10,230 nucleotides of DNA from Bacteroidales bacterium (GTDB lineage: Bacteria > Bacteroidota > Bacteroidia > Bacteroidales > Azobacteroidaceae), in assembly GCA_020860885.1 (NCBI GenBank), contig JAJBTS010000279.1:1-10230 (forward strand), read 5' to 3'. The translations under genes and the position numbers were made by a program. The notes beneath the pieces were generated by a model. The model was not told the DNA's origin. It saw only the letters and a list, made by a program, of their open reading frames with translations, and made no database searches. This document shows, piece after piece, positions 9,040-10,230 of the stretch (positions within the stretch are counted from its first letter, which is position 1; each line of letters opens with the position of its first letter).

Positions 9040-10137
9040 TTGTTTTCCTTACTAGCAGCGAATGCACAGGATTATTCATCGTTCCATCCGGGCGAAATAT
9101 GGAAGGATACCGATGGTGTTCCTATCAATGCTCATGGAGGAGGGGTTCTTTTCTATAACAATACTTATTATTGGTTCGGAGAATATAAGAATGAGAAAAA
9201 TAACTCGGCCGAGCATGGTGTGACTTGCTATAAATCTACGGATTTGTACGATTGGGAAAATAAAGGAATTGTATTGGAAGTAGATCCTGTCGGAAGTGGA
9301 AGTGAAATTGAAGCCGGATGCATCATTGAACGTCCCAAAGTAATTTACAATGAGAAAACACGAAAGTTTGTTATGTACTTTCATCTGGAATTGAAAGGGA
9401 AAGGGTATGACGCAGCCCGTGTAGGGCTGGCTATTAGTGATCATGTAACGGGTCCTTATAAATACATCCGGTCAGGTCGTGTTAATCCCGGTAAGTGGCC
9501 TGCTAATATGACCACAAAACAAAGAGAATCGAAAATAACCTCTTCTGATGTGGAAAAATGGTGGACTCCGGAATGGTATGCCGCTGTAAATAACGGACTC
9601 TTTATCCGTCGCGATTTTCCCACAGGACAGATGTCGAGAGATATGACCTTGTTCGTAGACGAGGATGCAAAAACGTATCACATCTATTCTTCAGAAGAAA
9701 ATCTGACTTTACATATTGCTGAACTAACAGATGATTATATGGATTATACAGGTAATTATATCCGTATTGATCCGGCTGGACATAATGAAGCTCCGGCTCT
9801 TTTCAAACATCAGGGAAAATATTTTCTGATTACCTCCGGTTGCACCGGCTGGGATCCTAATCCTGCCCGTTTGTTGGTAGCCGATGATATTATGGGGGAA
9901 TGGACCCGCTATCCGAATCCATGTATAGGAGAAAACTCTGAAACAACTTTCTTTTCTCAAAGCACTTATATTATACCTGTTCAGGATAAAAAAGACGCTT
10001 ATATATTTATGGCGGATCGTTGGCGTCCGAAAAATCCTGTGGACGGCAGATATGTCTGGTTGCCTGTTTTTTTTAATGAAGAGGGGATGCCGTTTTTGGA
10101 CTATCAGGAAGAATGGGATCTTACCGTGTTTGATTAA
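9040..10137 (+). CDS. Secreted GH43-type glycoside hydrolase, probably exo-β-1,3-galactanase-like
   Basis: This is a predicted periplasmic or exported glycosidase with a five-bladed beta-propeller fold. From the TTG at 9040 it has 365 residues, but the true start probably lies upstream because the signal peptide is cut at that point (see the 8980-9039 entry). Numbering from the TTG, the mature part starts near residue 10. Blade repeats are visible: IWKDTDGVPINAHGGG (20-35), the YYWFGEYK segment (43-50), IERPKVIYN (96-104), SRDMTLFVDEDAKTYHIYSSEEN (199-221), GHNEAPALF (247-255) and FFSQSTYIIP (304-313). E98, E250 and Q307 appear, from memory, to line up with E102, E208 and Q263 of the fungal exo-β-1,3-galactanase Pc1,3Gal43A. 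That group of GH43 lacks the usual catalytic-base aspartate. A segment of about 45 residues (149-195, with EKWWTPEWYAAVNNGLF) interrupts the propeller. No carbohydrate-binding module is attached. Exact substrate and GH43 subfamily are uncertain; another exo-galactosidase or arabinosidase activity is possible. Confidence 0.85.
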   Translation: MFSLLAANAQDYSSFHPGEIWKDTDGVPINAHGGGVLFYNNTYYWFGEYKNEKNNSAEHGVTCYKSTDLYDWENKGIVLEVDPVGSGSEIEAGCIIERPKVIYNEKTRKFVMYFHLELKGKGYDAARVGLAISDHVTGPYKYIRSGRVNPGKWPANMTTKQRESKITSSDVEKWWTPEWYAAVNNGLFIRRDFPTGQMSRDMTLFVDEDAKTYHIYSSEENLTLHIAELTDDYMDYTGNYIRIDPAGHNEAPALFKHQGKYFLITSGCTGWDPNPARLLVADDIMGEWTRYPNPCIGENSETTFFSQSTYIIPVQDKKDAYIFMADRWRPKNPVDGRYVWLPVFFNEEGMPFLDYQEEWDLTVFD

Positions 10138-10145
10138 AGAGAAAT

Positions 10146-10176
10146 AAAAAAGCTTGCATAATGCAAGCTTTTTTTT
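10146..10176. terminator. Bidirectional intrinsic terminator between the GH43 gene and tRNA-Thr
   Basis: GCTTGCA (10152-10158) pairs with TGCAAGC (10162-10168) around a TAA loop, flanked by A6 on the left and T8 on the right. The stem can therefore extend to 13 bp, and either strand ends in a U-tract. It begins 9 bp after the GH43 stop and 1 bp from the 3' end of the tRNA on the opposite strand. A single element can thus stop both convergent transcripts. Confidence 0.92.
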
Positions 10177-10177
10177 G

Positions 10178-10230
10178 AGCCTCTTGTCGGATTCGAACCA
10201 ACGACCCCGAGATTACAAATCACGTGCTCT
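10178..10230 (-). tRNA. tRNA-Thr (anticodon TGT), 3' portion; 5' end beyond the window
   Basis: On the minus strand the sequence runs from the D-stem 3' strand (GAGC) to the discriminator base. The anticodon loop is TTTGTAA, with anticodon TGT at 10215-10217. The variable loop is GGGTC. The T-arm is GTTGG-TTCGAAT-CCGAC with one G·U pair. The acceptor 3' strand AAGAGGC (10179-10185) is followed by discriminator U at 10178. CCA is not encoded. The anticodon stem CGTGA/TCTCG has a T·T mismatch at its third pair. TGT reads threonine ACA and, by wobble, other ACN codons. About 20 nt of the 5' half (acceptor 5' strand and most of the D-arm) are missing because of the window edge, not a deletion. 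Confidence 0.93.

Noticed and set aside
9076..9444. 122-codon minus-strand open frame inside the GH43 gene
   Set aside because: It overlaps well-conserved GH43 blades and shows no family features of its own; treated as a shadow frame.
1..10230. CRISPR arrays, insertion sequences, prophage or integrase attachment sites
   Set aside because: No regularly spaced repeats, transposase-like frames or duplicated target sites were seen. The tRNA-Thr at the edge is not accompanied by an integrase or a repeated tRNA fragment in the window.

Overview
The window looks like a chromosomal segment of an AT-rich Bacteroidota genome, most likely order Bacteroidales. Four points support this. The start codons lack Shine-Dalgarno sequences and are preceded by A/T-rich leaders. 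A TAACTTTG sequence matching the Bacteroidota -7 promoter consensus (TAnnTTTG) lies upstream of the malic enzyme gene. The radical SAM gene strongly resembles Bacteroides ChuR/anSME. The sugar-hydrolase gene is of the type abundant in gut and polysaccharide-degrading Bacteroidales. Genus cannot be fixed from the sequence alone.

Layout: the left half is the transcription core. It holds the 3' end of rpoB (to 997), a 99-bp spacer with a strong stem-loop and repeated TTCTTAA words, and a complete rpoC (1097-5383). A 111-bp intergenic region follows, with a perfect 13-bp inverted repeat that brackets the -7 box and ends in a T7 tract. It probably separates the rpoBC transcription unit from the next genes. 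Then come a full-length malic enzyme fused to a phosphotransacetylase-like domain (maeB type, 5495-7777), and 21 bp later an intact anaerobic sulfatase-maturating radical SAM enzyme (7799-8986). A secreted GH43-type glycosidase (ending 10137) starts almost immediately after. A strong bidirectional terminator separates it from a convergent tRNA-Thr(TGT) cut by the right edge.

Functionally there are three blocks: RNA polymerase beta/beta', a central-carbon enzyme making pyruvate and NADPH from malate, and two genes that fit degradation of (possibly sulfated) plant or host glycans. No sulfatase is present, so the maturase must act on sulfatases encoded elsewhere. I see no wholly new system. The most unusual points are the GH43 gene, whose signal peptide is encoded upstream of any ATG/GTG/TTG in its frame, and the symmetrical promoter architecture in front of the malic enzyme gene.
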